Of a DNA stretch of 64,000 bases, positions 7,644-15,075 are shown in pieces (within the stretch, counting starts at the first letter, position 1; each line of letters opens with the position of its first letter). Origin of the DNA: Xiheimicrobium sp052034585. Its GTDB lineage: Bacteria > Myxococcota > Myxococcia > Myxococcales > Myxococcaceae. Below the pieces are notes generated by a model. It saw nothing but the letters and a program-made list of their open reading frames with translations. It had not been told where the DNA came from and did not search any database. Position numbers and translations under genes: made by a program. The stretch spans positions 62,001 through 126,000 of the forward strand of contig JBPOIJ010000034.1 in NCBI GenBank assembly GCA_052034585.1. Direction: 5' to 3'.

Positions 7644-10166
7644 TCAGGCTGCTGATGAGGCGACGCCGGCGGCCTGAGGTCGAGCAAGCGCGCGAGGCAG
7701 CACGCCGTACCACTGCCGATGCCGACTGGCGGCGCGCCCGATGATGGCGACGGCGACCGAGACGAAGAAGACGAACTGCATCGCCTGCGTGCCCATGTCT
7801 CCGAAGGCCTGGAGCAGATAGGTGATGAGCACCGCGCTCGCGACGAGCAGCCCGATGCGCTCCTCGGTGTCGTCCACCACCTTGATGGCGCGCGCGAAGA
7901 AGAAGCTCGTCACTCCGAGGTAGAGCCAGACGGCGAAGAACCCGAGCAACCCGCCGATCCACAACAGCCAGAGCACCGAGTTGTGGCCGATGTGCCCGAA
8001 GGCCGACTGCGCGAAGTCGTTCGAGGGAATGAACTCGGTGAAGGCGTGGCCGAAGCCCTGGCCGAGCACCATGTCGCGCTCCCAGGACTTGAGGAGGTTG
8101 AAGTTCTCGATGTCGCGCTCGGCGTTCGAGCTCTCCTCCTCGGTCTCGGCGGCAGGCGCGACGATCGACCGGAGCTTGACCACCGGCTTGAAGACGCCCC
8201 CCCGCTGATTCCACCCGACGGCGGTGTAGAGCAACAGCACCGGCACCATCGCCACCACGAACTGGGTGAGCGCGCGCTTCACTCGGTGCATCGGGCTCAT
8301 CAGGTAGATGAAGCCCAGCGCCAGCACGATGTCGACGTAGGCGATGCGGCGGTCGTTGAGCCTCAGCGCCATGAAGAGGAACGGCAGCCAGAGCAGCGCC
8401 TCGCCGAGGTGGCGCCACGACGGGCGTTCCCAGATGCGCGCCAGCGCGAGCACCACCCCGATGCTGAACACCATCGTGTCGTTGTGGCCGGTGGTGTGTG
8501 GAGGGTACTCGCCCGCGGGGAAGGCGACCCGGTACATGAACCAGGTGCCGAGGAGCGACTTCACCACGCTCCCCACCACCAGCACCCGGCCCACCAGCCG
8601 CAGGTCCTTCGGGAAGTCGAAGGCGAGCAGCGAGAGCATCGCCACCACCGGCATGAAGAGCAGCGCGCGGACCTGCCAGAGCGCCTCGCGGAAGACGCCT
8701 CCACGCAAGACGCCCCAGGCGACGAGCCAGCCGATGGTGAGGAAAGACACGAGGAGCGCCGTTCGCAGCGGACGCGGGCCCGGCGTGCCTGGCGCTTCCA
8801 TCGCGCTCGAGCGGCCCACGATGCGGCGGAGCAACGTCAGCCCGGTCAGGCCCATCACCGCGAGCTCGAAGCCGGTGAACCAGGCGACGTTGGTGAAGAA
8901 GAGCTTGCCCAGCGACCAGAGCGGCGACCGCCAGAGGTTGTAGTACGGCCGGTCGGTCGGGTCGTCGAGGGTGACCGCGAGCAGCATCAGCCCCAACAGC
9001 GGCCACTTGAGCGGCAGCTTCCACAACGCCACCAGCCCGAGCACCACCAGGCCGGGCGCCATGCCGAAGAGCGGGTTGCCTCGGCCCACCGCCAACGACG
9101 CGCCGCTCGCGACGCCGAGGAGCACCATCGGCACCACCGAGCGTGCGGCTTCGCCCACCATCAGGCCCGACCAGTCGCGGCGAATGTGCGCGAGCACCGG
9201 GAGACCGGTGAGGCGGGTGACCTGCGCCGCGGTGAGGACCCGCCGGCTCAACATCGCTGCGCCGACGCTGCCGCCGACGACCGTCGTCACCGCCAACACC
9301 GCGAGCGCGACCAGCCACCCGAGCGTCGACGGTCCATCGGGGCGGCGCGGCGGCAAGGGCGGCTTCGTCACCAGCAACCGGAACCGCGCCGACTTCGCCA
9401 TCGCCTCGGCGCGCAGGTGGGTGTTGTCGGCCTCGAGCCAGAGCTCCGAGAAGCGCCGCGAGTCGCGCATGAGCTGTTCCTGCACCCCGGCGTAGTTCGG
9501 CCACACGCCGAGCGAGCGCGCGCGCCGTTGTTCGGTCTCGATGAGCTCGAGCCGGGCCTTCATCTCGGCTTCGACGCCGTCACGCTGACCGTCGAGGGAG
9601 CTCGCGGAGGCCTCGAGCGCGTGCACGTCACGCTCGATGCGGAGGTCCTTCAGCGCCGCCACGGTGCCGCTGACGATGGCCACCGCCACCTCGCGCTCGG
9701 GCCAGTCGCAGGCGATGAAGACCTTGTCGCGCTCCACCCAGACCGCGAGGTGCTTGTCCACCATCGCCACCAGCGCGTCGAGGAGGTCGACCTCGCTCAC
9801 CGGCCCGCGCAGCGTCTCCATCACCCGGTTCTTGAGCCGAATCGGCCAGGGCCGCGACGACTCCCAGCGGTCCATCAAGCCGGTGCGCTTCACCAACGCC
9901 ACGAGGTGCGCCTTGGAGGTGAGCTCTTCAGGCAATTCCCGGAGGCCCTGCTGGAGCGGCGGCACCGCGTCGAAGGGCGCCGTCAGCCGGTACATCGTCG
10001 TCGGCTCGGAGACGATGACCTCGGCCTGGACTCGCCACACCGGCGGCATCGCCGCGTTCACGAGGAACACCGCGAGGAAGGCCGCCACGACGCTCAGGGC
10101 GCCCGCGAGCCGATGCCTCGACAGGCTCACCCGCAGCAGCTGCCGCACCCACCGCTCGCGTCGCAT
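7644..10166 (-). CDS. Fused Wzz-like chain-length regulator and Wzy-like polymerase/ligase
   Basis: The 840-residue protein joins two functions that are usually separate. Residues 1-305 look like a polysaccharide co-polymerase: a membrane segment at about 21-40, a periplasmic helical region, the proline-rich stretch PPLPPRRPDGPS at about 269-280, and a second membrane segment at about 281-303. Residues about 340-815 are a polytopic O-antigen polymerase/ligase-like domain, with a large extracytoplasmic loop near 540-570 and the block GHIGHNSVLWLLWIGGLLG at about 724-742, typical of Wzy_C proteins. It probably polymerises lipid-linked repeats and limits chain length. It starts 1 nt after the stop of the small membrane protein gene, so the two are coupled. 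Confidence 0.85.
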   Translation of the reverse strand: MRRERWVRQLLRVSLSRHRLAGALSVVAAFLAVFLVNAAMPPVWRVQAEVIVSEPTTMYRLTAPFDAVPPLQQGLRELPEELTSKAHLVALVKRTGLMDRWESSRPWPIRLKNRVMETLRGPVSEVDLLDALVAMVDKHLAVWVERDKVFIACDWPEREVAVAIVSGTVAALKDLRIERDVHALEASASSLDGQRDGVEAEMKARLELIETEQRRARSLGVWPNYAGVQEQLMRDSRRFSELWLEADNTHLRAEAMAKSARFRLLVTKPPLPPRRPDGPSTLGWLVALAVLAVTTVVGGSVGAAMLSRRVLTAAQVTRLTGLPVLAHIRRDWSGLMVGEAARSVVPMVLLGVASGASLAVGRGNPLFGMAPGLVVLGLVALWKLPLKWPLLGLMLLAVTLDDPTDRPYYNLWRSPLWSLGKLFFTNVAWFTGFELAVMGLTGLTLLRRIVGRSSAMEAPGTPGPRPLRTALLVSFLTIGWLVAWGVLRGGVFREALWQVRALLFMPVVAMLSLLAFDFPKDLRLVGRVLVVGSVVKSLLGTWFMYRVAFPAGEYPPHTTGHNDTMVFSIGVVLALARIWERPSWRHLGEALLWLPFLFMALRLNDRRIAYVDIVLALGFIYLMSPMHRVKRALTQFVVAMVPVLLLYTAVGWNQRGGVFKPVVKLRSIVAPAAETEEESSNAERDIENFNLLKSWERDMVLGQGFGHAFTEFIPSNDFAQSAFGHIGHNSVLWLLWIGGLLGFFAVWLYLGVTSFFFARAIKVVDDTEERIGLLVASAVLITYLLQAFGDMGTQAMQFVFFVSVAVAIIGRAASRHRQWYGVLPRALARPQAAGVASSAA

Positions 10167-10167
10167 C

Positions 10168-10341
10168 TCAGGTCCCGAGCCGGGGCAGCACCACCCGCAC
10201 GAAGAAGGCGTAGGTGACGTGGAGGAGGACGAGCCCCAACAACGCGAACCGCAGCCCTCGCACGGGGTGCCGTTGCCTCGCCGCCAGCACCGGAATGCCG
10301 ATGAGCCCGATGACGATGGAGAGGAGGAGGAGCTTGCTCAC
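10168..10341 (-). CDS. Small two-segment membrane protein, 57 aa
   Basis: The frame opens with GTG at 10341, which overlaps the TGA of the upstream GH44 gene by 4 bases (GTGA), and stops 1 nt before the ATG of the Wzz-Wzy gene. The product is almost all hydrophobic: a first segment SKLLLLSIVIGLIGIPVLAA and a second ALLGLVLLHVTYAFFV, with an Arg-rich loop between them. The coupling on both sides argues that it is real and belongs to the polysaccharide assembly set, perhaps as a stabilising subunit; that role is inferred from position only. Confidence 0.72.
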   Translation of the reverse strand: MSKLLLLSIVIGLIGIPVLAARQRHPVRGLRFALLGLVLLHVTYAFFVRVVLPRLGT

Positions 10342-12095
10342 GGGGAGAGCACGAGGACCGAGACCGACAACGGCGGCATCGTATAGCGAAACGCGTTGGT
10401 TCCGCTCGCGGTGACGGCGGTGCCTCGGGTCACGGTGGCCGTCGAGCCCTGCAGCACGAAGGGCGTCAGCGTCTGGTAGCGCTGCGGGTGGGCGACCGAG
10501 ATGCCGGCCGCGTGGGCGGTCGTCTCCTTGTTGATGGCGACCAGCACGGTGCGGCCCGGGTTGGCGGCGTCGACGCTCGCGTAGATGGTGGCCATCGGCA
10601 CGGCGCTCGAGGTGGCGTCGATGGAGGTGTCTCCGAAGGCCCCGCCCTGCCCGTCGAAGTTGCGGAAGGCCTCGAAGGCGGCGTCGGCGAACGTCTCGGC
10701 GCCGTTGAGCTTCCAGTAGGTCGCGAGCTCGACGCTCTCTCGGCCAAAGACGCCGAGCACGTCGGCGGTGGCGATGGCGCCGCTGATGTGCCCGCCGCCG
10801 CCGTAGTTCCACTCGGTGAAGGCCAGCTTGGTGCCCGGGTTGGTGCGCTGAATCTTCTCGCGCAGCCGTGGCAGCAGTCGCACCGGCTGGTTGTTGATGG
10901 TCTGGACGATCCAGCTCGACTCGACGTAGCCGGTGTCCCACAGGCTCCGCGGGGCCTGGACGCGGGCGGTGACGGACGCGGCGCTGGTGTCGGTGCCGAT
11001 GATGCGCTGGTTGCCGCCGCGGGCCTCTGGGTACCAGTGGAGGTCGAGGTAGTCGACGAGCCGCTTGCCCTCGGTCTGGCTCGCCATCGCGGCCTGGGTG
11101 AGGAAGTAGTCGATGTACTCGCCCTTCCCGCTCGCGTCGGTCGCGTTCTGCAGGTTCACGTAGCCGTTCCAGCCGTACGAAACGAAGCCGGTCACCTCGG
11201 CCTGGGGCCAGGCGCGCTTGACGGCCTTCGCGTAGTCGAGGCTGCGGGTGGTGAGCTCGACGTAGGTCACCTTGACCGGGTGAATCTCGGCGTGGGTGTC
11301 GCTCCAGAGGTCGGGCTCGTTGTCGAGGGAGAAGAGGACCTGGGTCGAGCCGGCGTTCGTCTTCACCCAGTTCACGAACTCGTCTTGGTAGACGAAGCCG
11401 TCGGAGGTGTCGGGCGTGGTTGCGAAGGCCGAGCCCTTGGTGTGCCGGTTCTGCTTGAAGCGCGTCGTCAGGTAGTTCGCGCCCGAGCCGCGCACGTCGC
11501 CGCCGGGGCTCTTGTCGGCCGCGACGTGATCGACGATGGGCACGGTGACGAGGAGCGCGGCGTTGATGGCGCGCGCAGCGGTGAGTCGATCGGTGATGAC
11601 CTGCCCGGCGGTGCCCGAGTTCGAGAGGTACCCGTCGTTCTGGTACATGTAGTCGCTCCCGGCGTTCGAGGCGTTGTTCTCCCAGTTGAACGCGGTGAGA
11701 CGGTTGCCTCCGAGGCGGAGCAGCCCGTAGCGGTTGCGCGTCGGGTTCGCGGCCTGGTTGGTGCCGTAGATGAGGGGCGAAATGCGGTGCCGGTTCCGGT
11801 CGGAGCGGATGGTGAAGGTGACGTCGGCCGCTGCGGGGGCGTCGGGCGTGAGGGGCTGATCGAGGTTCAGGCTCGAGCTGCCGCCGCCGGTGACGGTGCC
11901 GCCGCCAGTGGCCGAACCTCCGCCGGAGACCGAGCCTCCGCCGGTGACGGAGCCTCCGCCGGTCGCGTCGCCGCCTCCGGTTCCAGAGACGCCACCTGCC
12001 GAGCTGCCGCCCCCGACCCCACCGTCATTCCCCATCATCGGCGCGCTGCAGCCGACCAACACGCTCACTGCCACCATCATCGTTCGCGTCGTCAT
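10338..12095 (-). CDS. GH44-family glycoside hydrolase lipoprotein
   Basis: From ATG at 12095 (GAGGTG ribosome binding site) the product is 585 residues. A lipoprotein signal ends in VLVG-Cys16. A Gly/Ser/Thr-rich stalk runs to about residue 75, with a GGGSVTGGG-type repeat. The catalytic domain shows GH44 hallmarks: ISPLIYGTNQ, RLGGNRLTAFNWENNAS, SLDNEPDLW and FTEWNYGG. Glu260 in DNEP fits the family acid/base and Glu428 in FTEWNYG the nucleophile. GH44 members are endo-acting on beta-1,4-glucans or xyloglucan. Being coupled to the membrane protein and Wzz-Wzy genes, it probably trims or releases the exopolysaccharide at the cell surface. A frame upstream of 12095 is open but has no signal sequence. 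Confidence 0.9.
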   Translation of the reverse strand: MTTRTMMVAVSVLVGCSAPMMGNDGGVGGGSSAGGVSGTGGGDATGGGSVTGGGSVSGGGSATGGGTVTGGGSSSLNLDQPLTPDAPAAADVTFTIRSDRNRHRISPLIYGTNQAANPTRNRYGLLRLGGNRLTAFNWENNASNAGSDYMYQNDGYLSNSGTAGQVITDRLTAARAINAALLVTVPIVDHVAADKSPGGDVRGSGANYLTTRFKQNRHTKGSAFATTPDTSDGFVYQDEFVNWVKTNAGSTQVLFSLDNEPDLWSDTHAEIHPVKVTYVELTTRSLDYAKAVKRAWPQAEVTGFVSYGWNGYVNLQNATDASGKGEYIDYFLTQAAMASQTEGKRLVDYLDLHWYPEARGGNQRIIGTDTSAASVTARVQAPRSLWDTGYVESSWIVQTINNQPVRLLPRLREKIQRTNPGTKLAFTEWNYGGGGHISGAIATADVLGVFGRESVELATYWKLNGAETFADAAFEAFRNFDGQGGAFGDTSIDATSSAVPMATIYASVDAANPGRTVLVAINKETTAHAAGISVAHPQRYQTLTPFVLQGSTATVTRGTAVTASGTNAFRYTMPPLSVSVLVLSP

Positions 12096-12115
12096 CGTGC
12101 ACCTCACGTCAGGAC

Positions 12116-12156
12116 TGCACCGGGAACACAGGCTGGGCTTCGCCTCACCCGGTGCA
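12116..12156. promoter_or_regulatory. Inverted repeat in the GH44/GNAT divergent region
   Basis: The arms tgcaccggg (12116-12124) and cccggtgca (12148-12156) are perfect 9-bp inverted repeats separated by 23 bp, inside the 161-bp gap between two divergent genes. The nearer arm is 20 bp from the GH44 start codon. It could be an operator or a leader hairpin. Confidence 0.35.
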
Positions 12157-12256
12157 AGGCGGAGCTCTGAGCCGCATCGACTTCGAGTTCGCGAACACAA
12201 CGTGCGCGCGTCAGAGTAAGGCGGGCGTAGCACTTCTCAAGGAGCGCGTCGCCCGC

Positions 12257-13189
12257 ATGAACGTCTTCACCACGCCCGAGTTCCTCGAAACGGCGGGAGA
12301 CGTCTTCTTTCCGAACCAGCGGCGCAGCCTCGAGGTGTTTCGCATCGATGGCCGGGTGCTGCGCTTGCTCGTCGTCAACGGCACCGTCATCGAGCGAATG
12401 CCCTTCTACGACTATCCCCAGCCGCTCGAGGGGTGGACCGGGCCGGTCGAGGAGCGCTGGTTCTTTCCCCGCACGGTGGTGCGCACGACCGAGGTCAAGG
12501 AGCGGACCGAGCCCGAGCCGCCTGGCCTCCAGCCCTCGCCGTACGTCGACTGGAGCCGCTTCGCCGACGAGAAGGCGTTTCAGGCGCACGTCGCGAGCAA
12601 CCCGCAGCTCAAGTCGAATGATCCGGCGCGGCAGCGGCGCAAGCTCGAGCGTGAGGTGGGGCCGATCGAGTTTCGTTGGCACGACGAGCGGCCGGAGGTG
12701 TTCGAGACCTGCGTACGGTGGAAGTCGAGCCAGTACCGGGAGACGGGCGTGGGCGACATGTTCGCCGCGAGTGAGAACGTCGAGTTGTTCCGCGCGCTCG
12801 TGCGGCGTGGCGTGGTGAAGGTGGCGAGCCTCTCGGCGAAGGGGACGCTGCTCGCGGTGCACTTCGGCTCGCACACCGACCGACGCTTCACCTGGTGGGT
12901 GCCGGCGTACGACCCGGCGTACTCGAAGTTCTCTCCGGGGCGGCTGTTGTTGCTCGAGTTGTTGCGCGAGAGCCAGGCGCGCGGCGACCTCGAGTTCGAC
13001 TTCCTCATCGGGGACGAGAAGTACAAGTTCATGTTCGCGACCCACAACCGCGTCATCGGGCCGGTGGGGGCTCCGCCGGTGCCGCGGCTGGTGCAGGCGC
13101 TCGCGAAGAAGCAGGCGAAGGCGGTGCTCGAGCGTTACCCGAAGGCGATGGAGTGGGCGCGAAGCCTCAAGCGGAAGTTCGGCCAGTGA
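12257..13189 (+). CDS. GNAT-fold acyltransferase, CelD/BcsL (FemAB-like) type
   Basis: The 310-residue protein (ATG at 12257 with aaggag 12 bases upstream) reads like CelD/BcsL-type acetyltransferases, which acylate cell-surface polysaccharides or cell-wall amines. Supporting blocks include RWKSSQYRETGVGDMF near the middle, then VKVASLSAKGTLLAVHFG, then PAYDPAYSKFSPGRLLLLELL and FDFLIGDEKYKFMF near the end. Tyr-x-x-Phe-Ser-Pro-Gly is characteristic of the acceptor side of this fold. It is transcribed away from the GH44 gene, and its stop overlaps the start of the ferredoxin gene. A role in decorating the exopolysaccharide made by the neighbouring block is likely but inferred. Confidence 0.82.
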   Translation: MNVFTTPEFLETAGDVFFPNQRRSLEVFRIDGRVLRLLVVNGTVIERMPFYDYPQPLEGWTGPVEERWFFPRTVVRTTEVKERTEPEPPGLQPSPYVDWSRFADEKAFQAHVASNPQLKSNDPARQRRKLEREVGPIEFRWHDERPEVFETCVRWKSSQYRETGVGDMFAASENVELFRALVRRGVVKVASLSAKGTLLAVHFGSHTDRRFTWWVPAYDPAYSKFSPGRLLLLELLRESQARGDLEFDFLIGDEKYKFMFATHNRVIGPVGAPPVPRLVQALAKKQAKAVLERYPKAMEWARSLKRKFGQ

Positions 13190-13566
13190 GCGATGCCACC
13201 GAGCCGGCCATCGAGCGGGCCCAGAACCCGAAGTTCGATCGCGAGCGCGCTCGTGGCGCCGCGCAGCACCCGAAACGAACGCAGCGCTGCGAGGAGCCAC
13301 CAGGGAAGCTGGTTCCCCTGGTGAACCGGGCGAAGTGCGAGGGCAAGGCAGACTGTGTCGCGGTGTGCCCCTACGGCGTGTTCGAAGTGGGCACCATCAG
13401 TGAGGCCGAGTTCCGCGCGCTGCCGGTGTTCGCCCGCGTGAAGGTCTGGGTGCACGGGAAGAAGACTGCGTTCACGCCCAAGGCCGACGCCTGCCGCGCG
13501 TGTGGAATGTGCGTCGTCGCGTGCCCGGAGAAGGCGATCTCCCTCGTGGCTGGTCGATCGAGCTGA
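13186..13566 (+). CDS. 4Fe-4S ferredoxin family protein
   Basis: It starts with GTG at 13186, overlapping the TGA of the GNAT gene by 4 bases, and encodes 126 residues. Two cluster motifs are visible: CEGKADCVAVCP in the middle, in the CX5CX3CP form seen in a subgroup of ferredoxins, and CRACGMCVVACP near the end. The first 45 residues are charged and lack motifs. It probably carries electrons in the cytoplasm. No oxidoreductase partner lies alongside, so the coupling to an acyltransferase is unexplained. Confidence 0.85.
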   Translation: MSDATEPAIERAQNPKFDRERARGAAQHPKRTQRCEEPPGKLVPLVNRAKCEGKADCVAVCPYGVFEVGTISEAEFRALPVFARVKVWVHGKKTAFTPKADACRACGMCVVACPEKAISLVAGRSS

Positions 13567-13603
13567 CCGAGCTGGACGGGTTCGTGCAGTTGCCGGAGAC
13601 ACC

Positions 13604-13843
13604 TCACCTGCGCGCTGCGCTCGACTCGAGCCGCCGCATCAAGAACCCGGTCACCAGCAGCGGCGGGAGAAGCAGCACCACCACGAAGAAGGTGAGCGCG
13701 TAGAGCAACCCGAGAAAGAGCGCCGCTCGATCCGTCACCGTTCCCGACAAGGCGCTCACGTGCTGCCGCGCCCCGAGCAGCTCGAGGAAGGCGAAGAAGG
13801 CGGCGGTGACGACGGCGGTTCGAAGCGCGAGCGAGCGAGTCAT
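13604..13843 (-). CDS. Small membrane protein, 79 aa
   Basis: ATG at 13843 overlaps the TGA of the upstream gene (ATGA). The product has two hydrophobic segments, about residues 8-24 and 40-68 (LFLGLLYALTFFVVVLLLPP), and an Arg-rich C-terminus. I do not recognise a family. Coupling suggests that it works with the 385-residue membrane-anchored protein encoded just upstream. Confidence 0.65.
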   Translation of the reverse strand: MTRSLALRTAVVTAAFFAFLELLGARQHVSALSGTVTDRAALFLGLLYALTFFVVVLLLPPLLVTGFLMRRLESSAARR

Positions 13844-14997
13844 GGCGTCCTCGTGAGCATGGGAGTGGCGGAGGCCCGCTTCCACAGTGGGCCTTCGGTG
13901 AGCGCGTAGAGCAGCACCGCGTCGGCGAGGTGATTGCCTGCGGCGTAGCGAAGCCCCGTCTCGTCCCGCACCGGGAACGCGGCGAAGCCCAGGCTGGTGA
14001 CGAGCGCGTCGAGGTACTCGTCGTCGTCGAACGCGGCTGCGCCAAGAAGCGCGAGCCCGCTCGAACCCGCGTTCGCCTCCACCAACGGAATGGTTGGACC
14101 CGAGTCGACGTCGTCGACGTTGCGGAGCACCGCCGGCCACTCCGCCGCCCAGCCGAAGCCGAGCGTTCGATGTCCGAGGAGCGTCCGTGCACGCCGGTAC
14201 TGATCAGCCGCGAACTCCGCGTCGACGAGCTGGAGCATGTGCGCCGACAGCCAGAGCGTCGACCCTTCCGGACCATCGAGCGGCGCGCCTCCGTGCCGAA
14301 AGCTCGAGCGGAGCAGCCCGGTGCGCGGCTCCACGAGGTGGGTCTTCACTGAGGCGAGCCAGGCGTCGACGAGCTCCCGATGCGAACGCCCATCGATCCG
14401 ATCCGACAGGGTCACCGCCGCGACCGCGATGGAGTTGCAGAACGTCCACCCTTCGTCGGGGTAGCTCTCGGCGAGATGCAACGGCGCGACCTCGAGCTGG
14501 CGGGCGACCTCGTCCACCTGCCGACGAAGGGCCGTGCGGAACTCCGGCGACTCCCGAACGGTCTGCCGCGCGGCGAGCATGAGGGCGAGCTCTCCGTCGA
14601 CGAAGAGGCTGCGCTGGGCGTCGTCGTGAAACGGCTCGCGACGCCCATAGGGCAGCAGGAAGAAGAGATGCCCGCGCTGCTCGTCTCGCAGCGTCTGCCG
14701 AATGAGCGCGTCAGCGACCGCGAGGTGCTCGTCGGCGCGCCCCGGCTCCGAGAGCGCGAGGTTGGTGAAGGCGAGCACGCCGAAGGTGCGGCTCATCAAG
14801 TCCCACTCCGGGTTCAGCCGTCGGAGCAGCGCCCGCTCGTCCGATTCGTCTCGCAGCGCGACCACTGCCTGCCGCCGCGCGAGCTGTTCGACGAGCACCG
14901 CTCTCGGCGGAGGCGCGAAGACGAGCTGCAGCGCCGGCAGCCACGCGCCGAGCAGGACCACGAAGAGCACCACCGAACCGACGCGTCGCTTCCCCAT
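13840..14997 (-). CDS. Membrane-anchored alpha/alpha-barrel-like protein of unknown function
   Basis: The 385-residue product begins with a signal anchor (about residues 8-27). The rest has an alternating helical pattern with conserved-looking blocks ESYPDEGWTFCNSIAVAAV, RSSFRHGGAPLDGPEGSTLW and VEANAGSSGLALLGAAAF. This pattern resembles six-hairpin or terpenoid-cyclase-like toroids, including linalool dehydratase-isomerase-like proteins, but I cannot name a substrate. It is probably exported or periplasm-facing. It is translationally coupled to the small membrane protein downstream. Confidence 0.7.
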   Translation of the reverse strand: MGKRRVGSVVLFVVLLGAWLPALQLVFAPPPRAVLVEQLARRQAVVALRDESDERALLRRLNPEWDLMSRTFGVLAFTNLALSEPGRADEHLAVADALIRQTLRDEQRGHLFFLLPYGRREPFHDDAQRSLFVDGELALMLAARQTVRESPEFRTALRRQVDEVARQLEVAPLHLAESYPDEGWTFCNSIAVAAVTLSDRIDGRSHRELVDAWLASVKTHLVEPRTGLLRSSFRHGGAPLDGPEGSTLWLSAHMLQLVDAEFAADQYRRARTLLGHRTLGFGWAAEWPAVLRNVDDVDSGPTIPLVEANAGSSGLALLGAAAFDDDEYLDALVTSLGFAAFPVRDETGLRYAAGNHLADAVLLYALTEGPLWKRASATPMLTRTP

Positions 14998-15075
14998 GCA
15001 GGAAGGATCGTTCGAGCCAGCCGTTTGGTGCAGCTCTTCGCGGCGAACGGTCGAAGGGCGCTCCGAACGGTCGCT

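Noticed and set aside
4409..10217. Very long plus-strand open frames (over 800 codons each) opposite the polysaccharide genes, at 4409-7267 and 7719-10217.
   Set aside because: Their products are nearly all Arg, His, Glu and Ala without hydrophobic cores, as expected for the antisense of GC-rich genes; the minus-strand frames have clear families.
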